A DNA stretch of 11,952 bases, taken from NCBI GenBank assembly GCA_013152695.1, contig JAADFV010000453.1, positions 1-11,952 of the forward strand. The letters run 5' to 3'. Below the pieces are notes generated by a model that was not told where the DNA came from, did no database searches, and saw nothing but the letters and a program-made list of their open reading frames with translations. The position numbers and the translations under genes were made by a program. Below, piece after piece: positions 1 through 6,117 of this stretch; positions within the stretch are counted from its first letter, which is position 1, and every line of letters begins with the position of its first letter. This stretch comes from Chloroflexota bacterium (GTDB taxonomy: Bacteria; Chloroflexota; Anaerolineae; J102).

Positions 1-58
1 GGAGTTCAGCCGGTTTGTCACCACGAGCATAACGTACAATTTCACTGATTTCCATCAT
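1..58 (-). CDS. N-terminal fragment of a probable adenine deaminase (runs off left edge)
   Basis: Only the first 19 codons are in the window, beginning MMEISEIVRYARGDKPAEL. This style of opening (ISE-[IL]-x3-ARG-[DE]-KPAEL) is what I associate with adenine deaminases of the amidohydrolase superfamily, which convert adenine to hypoxanthine and ammonia; that link is from memory of the family and rests on very little sequence. An AAAGGAG Shine-Dalgarno lies at 62-68 (minus strand). It is 3 nt from the first ATG (58-56) but 6 nt from the second (55-53), so the second ATG may be the true start. The gene follows hutH in the same direction after a gap of 111 nt. Another amidohydrolase or an unrelated protein cannot be excluded. 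Confidence 0.45.
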   Translation of the reverse strand, partial: MMEISEIVRYARGDKPAEL

Positions 59-61
59 GCA

Positions 62-68
62 CTCCTTT
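62..68 (-). promoter_or_regulatory. Ribosome binding site of the left-edge partial gene
   Basis: AAAGGAG on the minus strand, a near-perfect Shine-Dalgarno. Its spacing favours the second of two adjacent ATG codons (6 nt) over the first (3 nt). It is one of the clearest ribosome binding sites in the window, so the partial gene at the left edge is very likely real. Confidence 0.7.
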
Positions 69-90
69 GTGAAATATTAGTAGATGGTAC

Positions 91-111
91 GAAGGCACGC
101 CAGTGCACTTC
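91..111. repeat. Inverted repeat / small hairpin between hutH and the partial gene
   Basis: GAAGGCAC, loop gcca, GTGC-a-CTTC: eight base pairs with one bulged A. It lies in the 111-nt spacer after the hutH stop. There is no T-run on either side, so it is not a canonical intrinsic terminator; it could be a weak terminator, an RNA-processing site or an operator for the downstream gene. I see no coding region in this spacer. Confidence 0.4.
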
Positions 112-169
112 GCTTTGAGATAATGACGTTGGCGAGGGTAAAGAGTGACGTGGCAGGGTGGGAGGGAAT

Positions 170-1729
170 TTATGCCTCCATCGCCGCCATGACGGCCTCG
201 CGTAGGGTGCCCTGGGCTACTAGCTCGGCTGCCTTGGCCATGTAGGGCGCGAGGGCCACATCTTCGGGGAAGAAGGGGATATGTTCGCGAATGAGGCGGT
301 AGGCGGCAGCAGTGCCTCGCCCCAAAGAGGCATCGGAGTCGAGCTCACGGCGCCGAAAGTCAATGGCCTGGGCTGCTGCCAGCAATTCGATGCCCAAGAT
401 CTGTTCGAGATTGCGTAACACACGCCGCGCCTGGCGTCCGGAAATGGGGCCGTTGGAGACGTGGTCTTCGACATTAGCAGAGGTGGGGATGCTATCGGCG
501 CTGGCAGGAAAACAAAGAGCCTTGTTTTCTGAAGCTAAGGCCGCTGCTGTGTATTGTGTGAGCATCAGGCCCGAATGGAGCCCCCCATTTTCGGTAAGAA
601 AGGCTGGGAGAAGATTACCATTGGAGGCAGGGTCGGTCATGCGGTTGAGGCGCCGTTCGGAGATGTTTCCCAGTTCGGTCATGGCCAGGCCCAGGTGGTC
701 ATAGGCAATGGCAAGGGGTTCGCCATGAAAATTACCGCCACTGATGGCTGTGGCCGTGCCATCCTTTTCGAAAAAGATGATAGGATTGTCAGTGACGCTA
801 TTCAGTTCGATTTCTACGACCCAACGGGTATAAGCGACGGCGTCGGCACAGGCACCATGGACCTGGGGAATGCAACGGAGGGTGTAGGCGTCTTGCGGAT
901 CGATGCGCAAGTCGGTGCGTACGTAGTCAGAGCCTTTGAGCAACTCACGCATGTGTGCGGCCGTGGTAATCTGGCGAGGGTGGGGTCGCACATTGTGGAT
1001 GCGAGGATCATAAGCGGCGACAGTGCCCTTAAGGGCTTCGAGGGAGAGGGCACCGGCGACATCGGCGATAAAACTGCAATTTTCAGCCTCTTTGACGGCG
1101 AGGCAGCCCAAGGCAACCATGAGGGAAGTGCCGTTGGTCAAGGCTAGCCCTTCCTTCGCGGCAAGAACAATGGGCTCTAACCCCACCCGCTGCAATGCCT
1201 TTGCTCCCGGTAAGATTTCACCCTCGACCTCTGCTTCGCCTTCACCGATCATGACCGCGGCCATGTGGGCGAGGGGGGCCAGATCGCCGCTGGCACCGAG
1301 AGAGCCCTGCCGGGGCACCACGGGGTGCACACCTCGTTCGATCATGGCAAGCAAGAGGGCAAGTGTAGAAACACGCACACCCGAATGGCCCGAAGCGAGG
1401 GTATTGGCCCGCACAAGCATCATAGCCCGCACAATTTCGGTTTCGAGGGGACGTCCCATGCCGGTGCTGTGGGAGCGGACAATGTTTCGCTGGAGTTGTT
1501 CGATATGTTCGCGGCTGATGATTTTGTTTTTGAAGGCGCCAAAGCCCGTGGTGATACCGTAAACTACCCGCTGTTCTGCTACAATCTGCGCGACCGCTTC
1601 ACTGGCACGAGTGACTGCTTTCTCTGCCTCAGGGGTGAGGGCAATTTGTATCGTGTGTGGTTGGGCATAGGCCACCTGTACGACATCTTCGATAGTGAGG
1701 CGATGTCCGTCGATGTTGAGTTTTTGCAT
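170..1729 (-). CDS. hutH: Histidine ammonia-lyase (histidase)
   Basis: Cytosolic enzyme that deaminates L-histidine to urocanate and ammonia, the first step of histidine utilisation. The 519-residue length is normal for the family (about 500-520). The cofactor triad Ala146-Ser147-Gly148 in GSLGASGDLAPLAH would cyclise to the MIO electrophile. The catalytic Tyr57 is seen in VYGITTGFG. Two residues typical of histidases rather than phenylalanine or tyrosine lyases are present: the His of RSHSTGMG (residue 87) and the Glu in ASENK, followed by the conserved DSIPTSANVEDHVS block. The ATG at 1729 has no strong Shine-Dalgarno. The gene sits between a GDPD gene upstream (170-nt gap) and a possible adenine deaminase downstream; no hutU, hutI or hutG is in view, so the rest of the pathway must lie elsewhere. 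A 9-bp direct repeat just upstream may bind a regulator. Confidence 0.96.
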   Translation of the reverse strand: MQKLNIDGHRLTIEDVVQVAYAQPHTIQIALTPEAEKAVTRASEAVAQIVAEQRVVYGITTGFGAFKNKIISREHIEQLQRNIVRSHSTGMGRPLETEIVRAMMLVRANTLASGHSGVRVSTLALLLAMIERGVHPVVPRQGSLGASGDLAPLAHMAAVMIGEGEAEVEGEILPGAKALQRVGLEPIVLAAKEGLALTNGTSLMVALGCLAVKEAENCSFIADVAGALSLEALKGTVAAYDPRIHNVRPHPRQITTAAHMRELLKGSDYVRTDLRIDPQDAYTLRCIPQVHGACADAVAYTRWVVEIELNSVTDNPIIFFEKDGTATAISGGNFHGEPLAIAYDHLGLAMTELGNISERRLNRMTDPASNGNLLPAFLTENGGLHSGLMLTQYTAAALASENKALCFPASADSIPTSANVEDHVSNGPISGRQARRVLRNLEQILGIELLAAAQAIDFRRRELDSDASLGRGTAAAYRLIREHIPFFPEDVALAPYMAKAAELVAQGTLREAVMAAMEA

Positions 1730-1748
1730 GTTTTAGATACCTGTTTTA

Positions 1749-1771
1749 TCGATAGTCAAAGGTCGATAGTC
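1749..1771. repeat. Direct repeat TCGATAGTC-N5-TCGATAGTC upstream of hutH
   Basis: Two exact 9-bp copies (1749-1757 and 1763-1771), 14 bp apart start to start, lie 20-42 bp before the hutH start codon. On the coding strand they read GACTATCGA twice, and the copy nearer the gene overlaps a TTGACT hexamer that could serve as a -35 element, though I see no well-spaced -10 after it. Position and tandem arrangement suggest an operator; this is inference. Confidence 0.45.
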
Positions 1772-1899
1772 CTTAGTTTTTGCCAGGAGAGATTTGGTGC
1801 TGGAAATAAAGTTTTTTCAGGCAGCGATAAGAGGGTACAGGACGGATCGAGAATCAATACTCTTCCGTCTATTTTCTGCTGGACTTACGACATGTCTGC

Positions 1900-2655
1900 T
1901 TAGGGTGTTGCTTTTGCACCTGCGATCTTTACGGCGCGATCGGGATAGTCGGTATGGAGGATATCTACCCCCATGGCGATGGTATCCCTGATATGTTCGG
2001 GCTGATTGACCGTCCAAGTATGCACCCGCCAGCCATGGCCATGAGCACGCCGCACAAAAGCAGGCGTAACCTCCTCGTAATAGGGATGGAGAGCATCGAC
2101 ATGGAAGAGATAACGCCACCAGCCATGCCGCAAATACCAGGGTAAGAAGGGCGCCCAGATAAGGCCCAGGCAGATGCGTGGCTCCAATTTGTGGACGGCG
2201 GCCAGTACCCGGGGATTGAAGGAGGAGACCATTGCCCGGTCCCAGAGCTTGAGCCGCTGGAAAAATTGAACGGCCAGAATTTCGATACCATTGAGTCGAG
2301 GGGTGTCATTGATGAGTTCGAAATTCAAGAGGAGGCGATCTCCCACGGTTTCCACCACTTCTTCGGGCGTGGGCATTCGTACACCAACAAATTCAGGGGC
2401 AAACCAGGCACCGACGTCCAGGGCACGGAGGTCTGCAAAAGGCCATTGATCCACCCGGCCTGTTACACCAGCCGTACGTTCCAGGGTGCGATCATGGTGG
2501 ACGATCAAATGGGCATCGGCGGTGATCTGTAAATCAAGCTCCACTCCCTGGGCGCCCAGCTCTGCCGCCAGCACAAAAGCAGGCAGGGTATTTTCCGGAG
2601 CGTAGGCCGAAGCGCCGCGATGACCAAAGATAAGTAAGTCGGGAGGGAATTTCAT
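1900..2655 (-). CDS. ugpQ: Glycerophosphodiester phosphodiesterase (cytoplasmic, UgpQ-like)
   Basis: Hydrolyses glycerophosphodiesters to sn-glycerol 3-phosphate and an alcohol, salvaging phospholipid headgroups. From the ATG at 2655 the protein is 251 residues, the usual size of soluble single-domain GDPDs. Family motifs appear in order: GHRG with His12-Arg13, APENT (Glu21-Asn22), GVELDLQ (Glu39, Asp41), HHD (His54-Asp55), LNFELI (Glu113), SSFN (145-147), HTWTVN (213-217) and HTDYPD (Asp236). Glu39, Asp41 and Glu113 are the expected metal ligands and His12 and His54 the catalytic pair. No signal peptide or membrane segment is seen, so it should be cytosolic. The frame stays open upstream to a TTG at 2715, but the added 20 residues lie outside the domain, so I prefer 2655; neither start has a clear Shine-Dalgarno. 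It is first in the left minus-strand block and divergent from the enoyl reductase gene. The symbol is assigned by type, not proven orthology. Confidence 0.9.
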   Translation of the reverse strand: MKFPPDLLIFGHRGASAYAPENTLPAFVLAAELGAQGVELDLQITADAHLIVHHDRTLERTAGVTGRVDQWPFADLRALDVGAWFAPEFVGVRMPTPEEVVETVGDRLLLNFELINDTPRLNGIEILAVQFFQRLKLWDRAMVSSFNPRVLAAVHKLEPRICLGLIWAPFLPWYLRHGWWRYLFHVDALHPYYEEVTPAFVRRAHGHGWRVHTWTVNQPEHIRDTIAMGVDILHTDYPDRAVKIAGAKATP

Positions 2656-2762
2656 AGTGACAACAGTGTCATGAGGATTGGCTACATGATAGCCTTTTTG
2701 TACCGAGAATAGCAAAAAAGTACATATTCATTCCAAATTGGTCTGATCTGCGCGACGATTTG

Positions 2763-2791
2763 TTGGCTTATCTGTTGAATACCCTTAGAAT
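2763..2791 (+). promoter_or_regulatory. Sigma70-like promoter for the middle plus-strand gene group
   Basis: TTGGCT at 2763-2768 (4/6 to consensus), a 17-bp spacer, then TAGAAT at 2786-2791 (5/6). Transcription would begin near 2798, downstream of the first possible ATG (2794), which supports the ATG at 2836 as the real start of the enoyl reductase gene. It is in the divergent spacer shared with the GDPD gene. Confidence 0.5.
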
Positions 2792-2835
2792 AGATGGAAA
2801 TTAAACTACCCACAATTTCGGAGGACCTTTATCTG

Positions 2836-3642
2836 ATGAGCGAAAATTCTCTTCAAGGAAAATGGGCACTAATTCTCGGTGCTTCCAGCGGTTTTGGCGC
2901 CGCCACAGGGCGCGCCCTCGCCAAGAAAGGAATGAACATTTTTGGTGTCCACCTTGATATGAAACAAACCCGGCCCCGCGTGCAGGCGGTGATCGACGAT
3001 ATCGAAGCTGCCGGCAGTAAGGCCGTATTTTTCAACATGAATGCTTCAAATGAGCGCAAGCGCGCCCGTGCCCTGGCCAAAATGAAAGAGGAATTGGCGG
3101 CAACGAATCAACCTTACATCTGGTTGATGATGCACTCCCTGGCCTTTGGCACCCTCAAGCCTTTCATTGCCGCCGATCCTGAGGAGGCTATCGCTCCTGC
3201 CGACATGAACATGACTCTGGAGGTCATGGCCCATTCCCTCGTGTATTGGACACAAGCCCTGGTACGAGAGGATATGTTGGGGCGTGGTAGCCGTATTTGG
3301 TCGATGACCTCAGAAGGCTCTCATCGCGTGGTGCCTGGCTACGGTGCCGTTTCTGCCGCCAAAGCCTCCCTCGAATCGCATACCCGACAACTGGCGATGG
3401 AACTGGGCCCTCGCGGCATTCTCGTCAACTGCATCCAGGCTGGCGTCACCGACACCCCTGCTTTACGACAGATTCCCGGCCACGAGCAGATCATCGAGGC
3501 CAGCATTCGCCGCAATCCCGGCGGCCGCATGACCCGACCGGAGGATGTAGCCAACACCATTGCCGCTCTGGCTGTCCCTGAGGTCAACTGGATTTCGGGC
3601 AGCATTATCTTTGTGGATGGTGGGGAAGACGTTACTGGTTGA
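2836..3642 (+). CDS. Enoyl-ACP reductase-type short-chain dehydrogenase (FabL/FabI-like)
   Basis: Predicted NAD(P)H-dependent reductase of the trans-2-enoyl-ACP (or enoyl-CoA) double bond, the last step of a fatty-acid elongation cycle. From ATG 2836 it is 268 residues, a normal size for enoyl reductases. Visible features: Rossmann motif GASSGFG (15-21), HSLAFG (100-105) in the place where ordinary SDRs have NNAG and FabI has HSIAF, and Tyr169-X6-Lys176, the wider spacing that marks enoyl reductases against Y-X3-K in classical SDRs. The FabI upstream tyrosine motif (SYLG) is replaced by TSEGS, and the substrate-loop region TDTPALRQIPG and NPGGRM read more like Bacillus FabL. GGAGGA at 2820-2825 sits 10 nt before ATG 2836; the ATG at 2794 has no Shine-Dalgarno and lies at the predicted transcription start. 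It heads a plus-strand group with hbd. The exact substrate cannot be read from sequence. Confidence 0.85.
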   Translation: MSENSLQGKWALILGASSGFGAATGRALAKKGMNIFGVHLDMKQTRPRVQAVIDDIEAAGSKAVFFNMNASNERKRARALAKMKEELAATNQPYIWLMMHSLAFGTLKPFIAADPEEAIAPADMNMTLEVMAHSLVYWTQALVREDMLGRGSRIWSMTSEGSHRVVPGYGAVSAAKASLESHTRQLAMELGPRGILVNCIQAGVTDTPALRQIPGHEQIIEASIRRNPGGRMTRPEDVANTIAALAVPEVNWISGSIIFVDGGEDVTG

Positions 3643-3715
3643 GTGAAGGCCTCAATTCAGCCATCGATCACCATCTTCTCACCCCTCCCTCTCTTTAGGA
3701 CTGTTTGATTCTCTT

Positions 3716-4132
3716 ATGCCTGATACCGAACTTGACGCCGTCATCACCAATACCCGCCATTGCCTGACCTGGGTCGCCATCTGCAATCATTATCTCCAAC
3801 GTAATCCCAAAGAAGATTTTCGGGATTTGCTGGAGGAATTACTCGTCGCCGAACAGCAGGCTGTGGCCGAATTGGCCGGCATCCTTCGCCAACATGGCAT
3901 TCGGCCTGGTGATCTAACGATGCTGGATAGTTTGTATGCTCAGGCACGCGTACGCAAGACAGACCAGGCACGTATGCGATTCATTCAACAAGGTCTGGCC
4001 AATTCAGACGAATGGTACCAAACACAAATTCAGGCTTCGAGTCCGCCCCTGCGCGAACTTTGGCAAAGTTTAAGCGATCGGCAAAAGGCAATCGAAGCTA
4101 AATTTAGCGCTATCCTCGCCCAGGCAGGATAA
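3716..4132 (+). CDS. Uncharacterised all-helical 138-residue protein
   Basis: I do not recognise a family. The 138-residue protein looks almost entirely helical, with long amphipathic stretches at about residues 4-28, 33-62, 70-100 and 107-136 broken by proline/glycine turns (HGIRPGD at 60-66, SSPP at 108-111). That is compatible with a compact four-helix bundle, ferritin-like in outline, but I see no convincing pair of E-x-x-H metal motifs. There is no signal peptide or membrane segment. The start has only a weak upstream AGGA about 14 nt away. It lies 73 nt after the enoyl reductase and 45 nt before hbd in the same direction, so it is probably co-transcribed with two acyl-chain redox enzymes. 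Codon use resembles its neighbours, and the frame is open with good coding character, so I consider it real. Function unknown. Confidence 0.7.
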   Translation: MPDTELDAVITNTRHCLTWVAICNHYLQRNPKEDFRDLLEELLVAEQQAVAELAGILRQHGIRPGDLTMLDSLYAQARVRKTDQARMRFIQQGLANSDEWYQTQIQASSPPLRELWQSLSDRQKAIEAKFSAILAQAG

Positions 4133-4162
4133 ACTCATCTCACTTCACCTCTTATTTTTTGC

Positions 4163-4169
4163 AAAGGAG
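4163..4169 (+). promoter_or_regulatory. Ribosome binding site of hbd
   Basis: AAAGGAG, 8 nt before the ATG at 4178. It is the strongest Shine-Dalgarno in the plus-strand group and fixes the hbd start. Confidence 0.7.
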
Positions 4170-4177
4170 CAAATTTT

Positions 4178-5032
4178 ATGAACGTTTCAACGATTGGTGT
4201 AGTTGGCTGTGGCCTTATGGGTTCCGGCATTGCCGAGGTCTGTGCCCGTTCAGGATTCAACGTTATTGTTGGCGAAGCCAATGAGGAATTCTTGTCTGCG
4301 GGCATGGCGCGTATCGAGAAGTCACTCAGTCGCGCCGTGAAACGGGGTAAAATCGAGGAGTCTGAAGCAGCAGCGGTGCGGGCACGTATCAGCGGCACCA
4401 TCGATTTACAGGATTTTGCCGACGCCGATCTTGTGATCGAAGCAGTTTCCGAAAACAGTGAACTGAAGAAACGCATTTTCAAAACCTTGGATGAGGTGTT
4501 GCGTCCCGATGTCATCATCGCCTCCAATACCTCATCGATCAGCATTGCTGCCCTGGCAGCCATGACCCAGCGCCCCGACAAGGTACTGGGCATGCATTTC
4601 TTCAATCCCGTACCGGTGATGACACTGCTCGAGCTCGTCAAGGGGATCCTCACCAGTGAGGAAACCATGGCTTTTGCCGTTGAGCTCGGCGCCCGCCTGG
4701 GGAAAACGACGGTTATTGCCAAAGATAGCCCCGGTTTCATCGTCAATCGTGTGTTTATCCCCTTCCTCATCGACGCTATTCGCATGTACGAAGCCGGTCT
4801 TGCCAGCAAAGAAGATATCGATACAGCCATCCATTTGGGCCTGGCCCACCCCATGGGGCCGCTCACCCTCTGCGATTTCGTGGGATTGGACACTGCTCTG
4901 GCCGTCGCTGATGTGCTTTATGAAGAATATGGCGAGGCTCGCTTCAAAGCGCCGCCACTCTTACGACAAATGGTGGCGGCAGGTTTGTTGGGGCGAAAAT
5001 CAGGCCGTGGATTCTACGATTACAGCAGTTAA
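4178..5032 (+). CDS. hbd: 3-hydroxybutyryl-CoA dehydrogenase (3-hydroxyacyl-CoA dehydrogenase family)
   Basis: Interconverts acetoacetyl-CoA and 3-hydroxybutyryl-CoA (or longer 3-hydroxyacyl-CoAs) with NAD(P)(H), in beta-oxidation, butyrate or polyhydroxyalkanoate metabolism. The 284-residue length is that of the free-standing Hbd/PaaH/FadB2 group. N-terminal Rossmann motif GCGLMG (10-15), with Glu33 ending the second strand, which points to NAD rather than NADP. Active-site residues are complete: Ser119 in NTSS, His140 in GMHFFNPVP, Glu152 in LELVKG, Asn190 in SPGFIVNR; their spacings equal those of characterised short-chain 3-hydroxyacyl-CoA dehydrogenases (His to Glu 12, His to Asn 50). 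The C-terminal domain ends GRKSGRGFYDY as usual. It shares a direction with the enoyl reductase upstream, and the following GNAT gene begins on the base after its stop. Direction of the reaction in the cell is not evident. Confidence 0.93.
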   Translation: MNVSTIGVVGCGLMGSGIAEVCARSGFNVIVGEANEEFLSAGMARIEKSLSRAVKRGKIEESEAAAVRARISGTIDLQDFADADLVIEAVSENSELKKRIFKTLDEVLRPDVIIASNTSSISIAALAAMTQRPDKVLGMHFFNPVPVMTLLELVKGILTSEETMAFAVELGARLGKTTVIAKDSPGFIVNRVFIPFLIDAIRMYEAGLASKEDIDTAIHLGLAHPMGPLTLCDFVGLDTALAVADVLYEEYGEARFKAPPLLRQMVAAGLLGRKSGRGFYDYSS

Positions 5033-5800
5033 GTGCGCGCCTCAAAACCACCTCGCTTTGCGATCACCCGCGCCCAGCGCTTGCTACGACAGCCAGCAGA
5101 ACTGGCCCTACGAAATTTCACCTGGGTGAACAATATCACCACAGGGGCGCCCTATTGCCGTTTTGCCTATGCAGACGAGCGGCACTGTCTGGCACAGCAT
5201 CTGCATCTGCCCTTTGCCGCCATCTCGGTGGCAGGAGATGTGCCGGCCGTTGTCTTGCAGCTAGGGCAAGAACTCCTGGCACCAGGCCAGGACGCCTACA
5301 CCCTGGCGCCCCCTGAGATCAGCAAACTCTTGACTGCCAGTATGCAAATCCTCGATATCCGCCCCGAATGGCAAATGCTTTTTCGGGGCGAAATCGAGGA
5401 TCTTGAGCCCGGTGAGGCCCGGCAACTCCATAGCCAAGACTTGCCCGCGATGTTGTCTTTAGCCGCCACTGACGAAGTCATGGTTTTCAACGATGAGACC
5501 TTTGCGCGCGGTGTCTTTTTCGGGGTCTATGAGGAGGAAGAACTGGTAGCGATGGGTGGGGTACAGACGACGTTACCCGGTTATGCCGAAATTGGTTCCA
5601 TCGTCACCCATCCCCACCACCGCCGCCAGGGCTACGCCACCCAGGTCGTTTCCGCCTTGGTGCGTTACTTACAAGAGCGGAGTCAGCGTGTTTTCCTGTG
5701 TGTCTTTCAGACCAATATCCCCGCCCGCAGGCTTTATGAAAAAATCGGATTCCAGGTGATCAACGAATTCCATCTTGTGCACTGGCAGCTCCCGTTTTGA
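5033..5800 (+). CDS. GNAT-family N-acetyltransferase (FR47-like C-terminal domain)
   Basis: Predicted acetyl-CoA-dependent N-acyltransferase of unknown substrate, 255 residues. The GNAT fold occupies roughly residues 125-255: a beta hairpin (GVFFGVYEEEELVAMGGVQ), motif A at 187-203 with the acetyl-CoA loop Arg197-Arg198-Gln199-Gly200-Tyr201-Ala202, and motif B at about 228-240 (NIPARRLYEKIGF). The first ~120 residues match no domain I know and may form a second, degenerate GNAT-like or substrate-specificity half. Translation starts at a GTG directly after the hbd TAA stop, with no Shine-Dalgarno of its own, so it probably depends on translational coupling; the next in-frame Met is about 100 codons inside. 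It is the last gene of the plus-strand group, facing the minus-strand genes after a 62-nt gap. Confidence 0.87.
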   Translation: MRASKPPRFAITRAQRLLRQPAELALRNFTWVNNITTGAPYCRFAYADERHCLAQHLHLPFAAISVAGDVPAVVLQLGQELLAPGQDAYTLAPPEISKLLTASMQILDIRPEWQMLFRGEIEDLEPGEARQLHSQDLPAMLSLAATDEVMVFNDETFARGVFFGVYEEEELVAMGGVQTTLPGYAEIGSIVTHPHHRRQGYATQVVSALVRYLQERSQRVFLCVFQTNIPARRLYEKIGFQVINEFHLVHWQLPF

Positions 5801-5819
5801 TTCCCCCTTCTTTTCTCCT

Positions 5820-5829
5820 GGCCGCGGCC
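5820..5829. repeat. Perfect 10-bp palindrome in the convergent spacer
   Basis: GGCCGCGGCC lies between the convergent GNAT and small-cysteine-protein genes. It is too short and lacks an adjacent T-run to be called a terminator, although it could form a compact stem at the end of either transcript. Nothing else is visible in this 62-nt spacer. Confidence 0.25.
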
Positions 5830-5862
5830 TTCATCTCTGGCGAAATTCCCTTCCCACCCCGC

Positions 5863-6117
5863 TCACATCGACAATCCTGTCTGATCCAGCTCGGGAGGAC
5901 GCCGCTTGTGGGGATCGTCTGCCTGCTGCCACAGATCACACCAGGGGGGATGGGGAATGGGGCGGTTGTAGTAGGGTGATTGGGCGTAGCGACAAAATGT
6001 GTGCAAACGGCTCACCTGTCCATCGCCATTGCTACGAAAGGTCTCGGAAAACTGGCAGGTGTAGCAACTGTGGCCCTGTAATTGCCGCCATAAGCGACGG
6101 AGAGCGTTCAGCGTCAT
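5863..6117 (-). CDS. Small four-cysteine protein translationally coupled to pyruvate kinase
   Basis: An 84-residue protein that I cannot assign to a named family. It has Cys18-x2-Cys21, Cys42 and Cys60, with the context SCYTC, FCRY and PPWC; a CX2C-X20-C-X17-C pattern suits one zinc ion or a small iron-sulfur cluster, which is inference. An aromatic and proline-rich stretch (SPYYNRPIPHPPWCDLW, 47-63) separates the last two cysteines, and basic residues cluster in the first 12 positions. The ATG overlaps the pyk stop as ATGA, and there is little Shine-Dalgarno of its own, so it is probably made by coupled re-initiation after pyruvate kinase. The overlapping start and the ordered cysteines support a real gene despite its size. 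The larger plus-strand frame over the same DNA (5775-6371) would overlap pyk and is judged a shadow. Confidence 0.62.
   Translation of the reverse strand: MTLNALRRLWRQLQGHSCYTCQFSETFRSNGDGQVSRLHTFCRYAQSPYYNRPIPHPPWCDLWQQADDPHKRRPPELDQTGLSM

Noticed and set aside
170..1729. Phenylalanine or tyrosine ammonia-lyase instead of histidase
   Set aside because: The His in RSHSTGMG and Glu in ASENK are histidase-type choices, and the rest of the sequence follows HutH closely.
554..1903. Several long plus-strand frames opposite hutH
   Set aside because: They lie antisense to a clearly functional hutH, overlap each other in different frames and have no ribosome binding sites or domains.
2656..2715. 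20-residue extension of the GDPD to a TTG codon
   Set aside because: The extra residues lie outside the domain and show no signal peptide; the ATG at 2655 begins just before the first strand of the barrel.
2794..2835. 14-codon N-terminal extension of the enoyl reductase from ATG 2794
   Set aside because: No Shine-Dalgarno, and a promoter predicts transcription starting near 2798; GGAGGA is placed for ATG 2836, after which the SDR fold begins normally.
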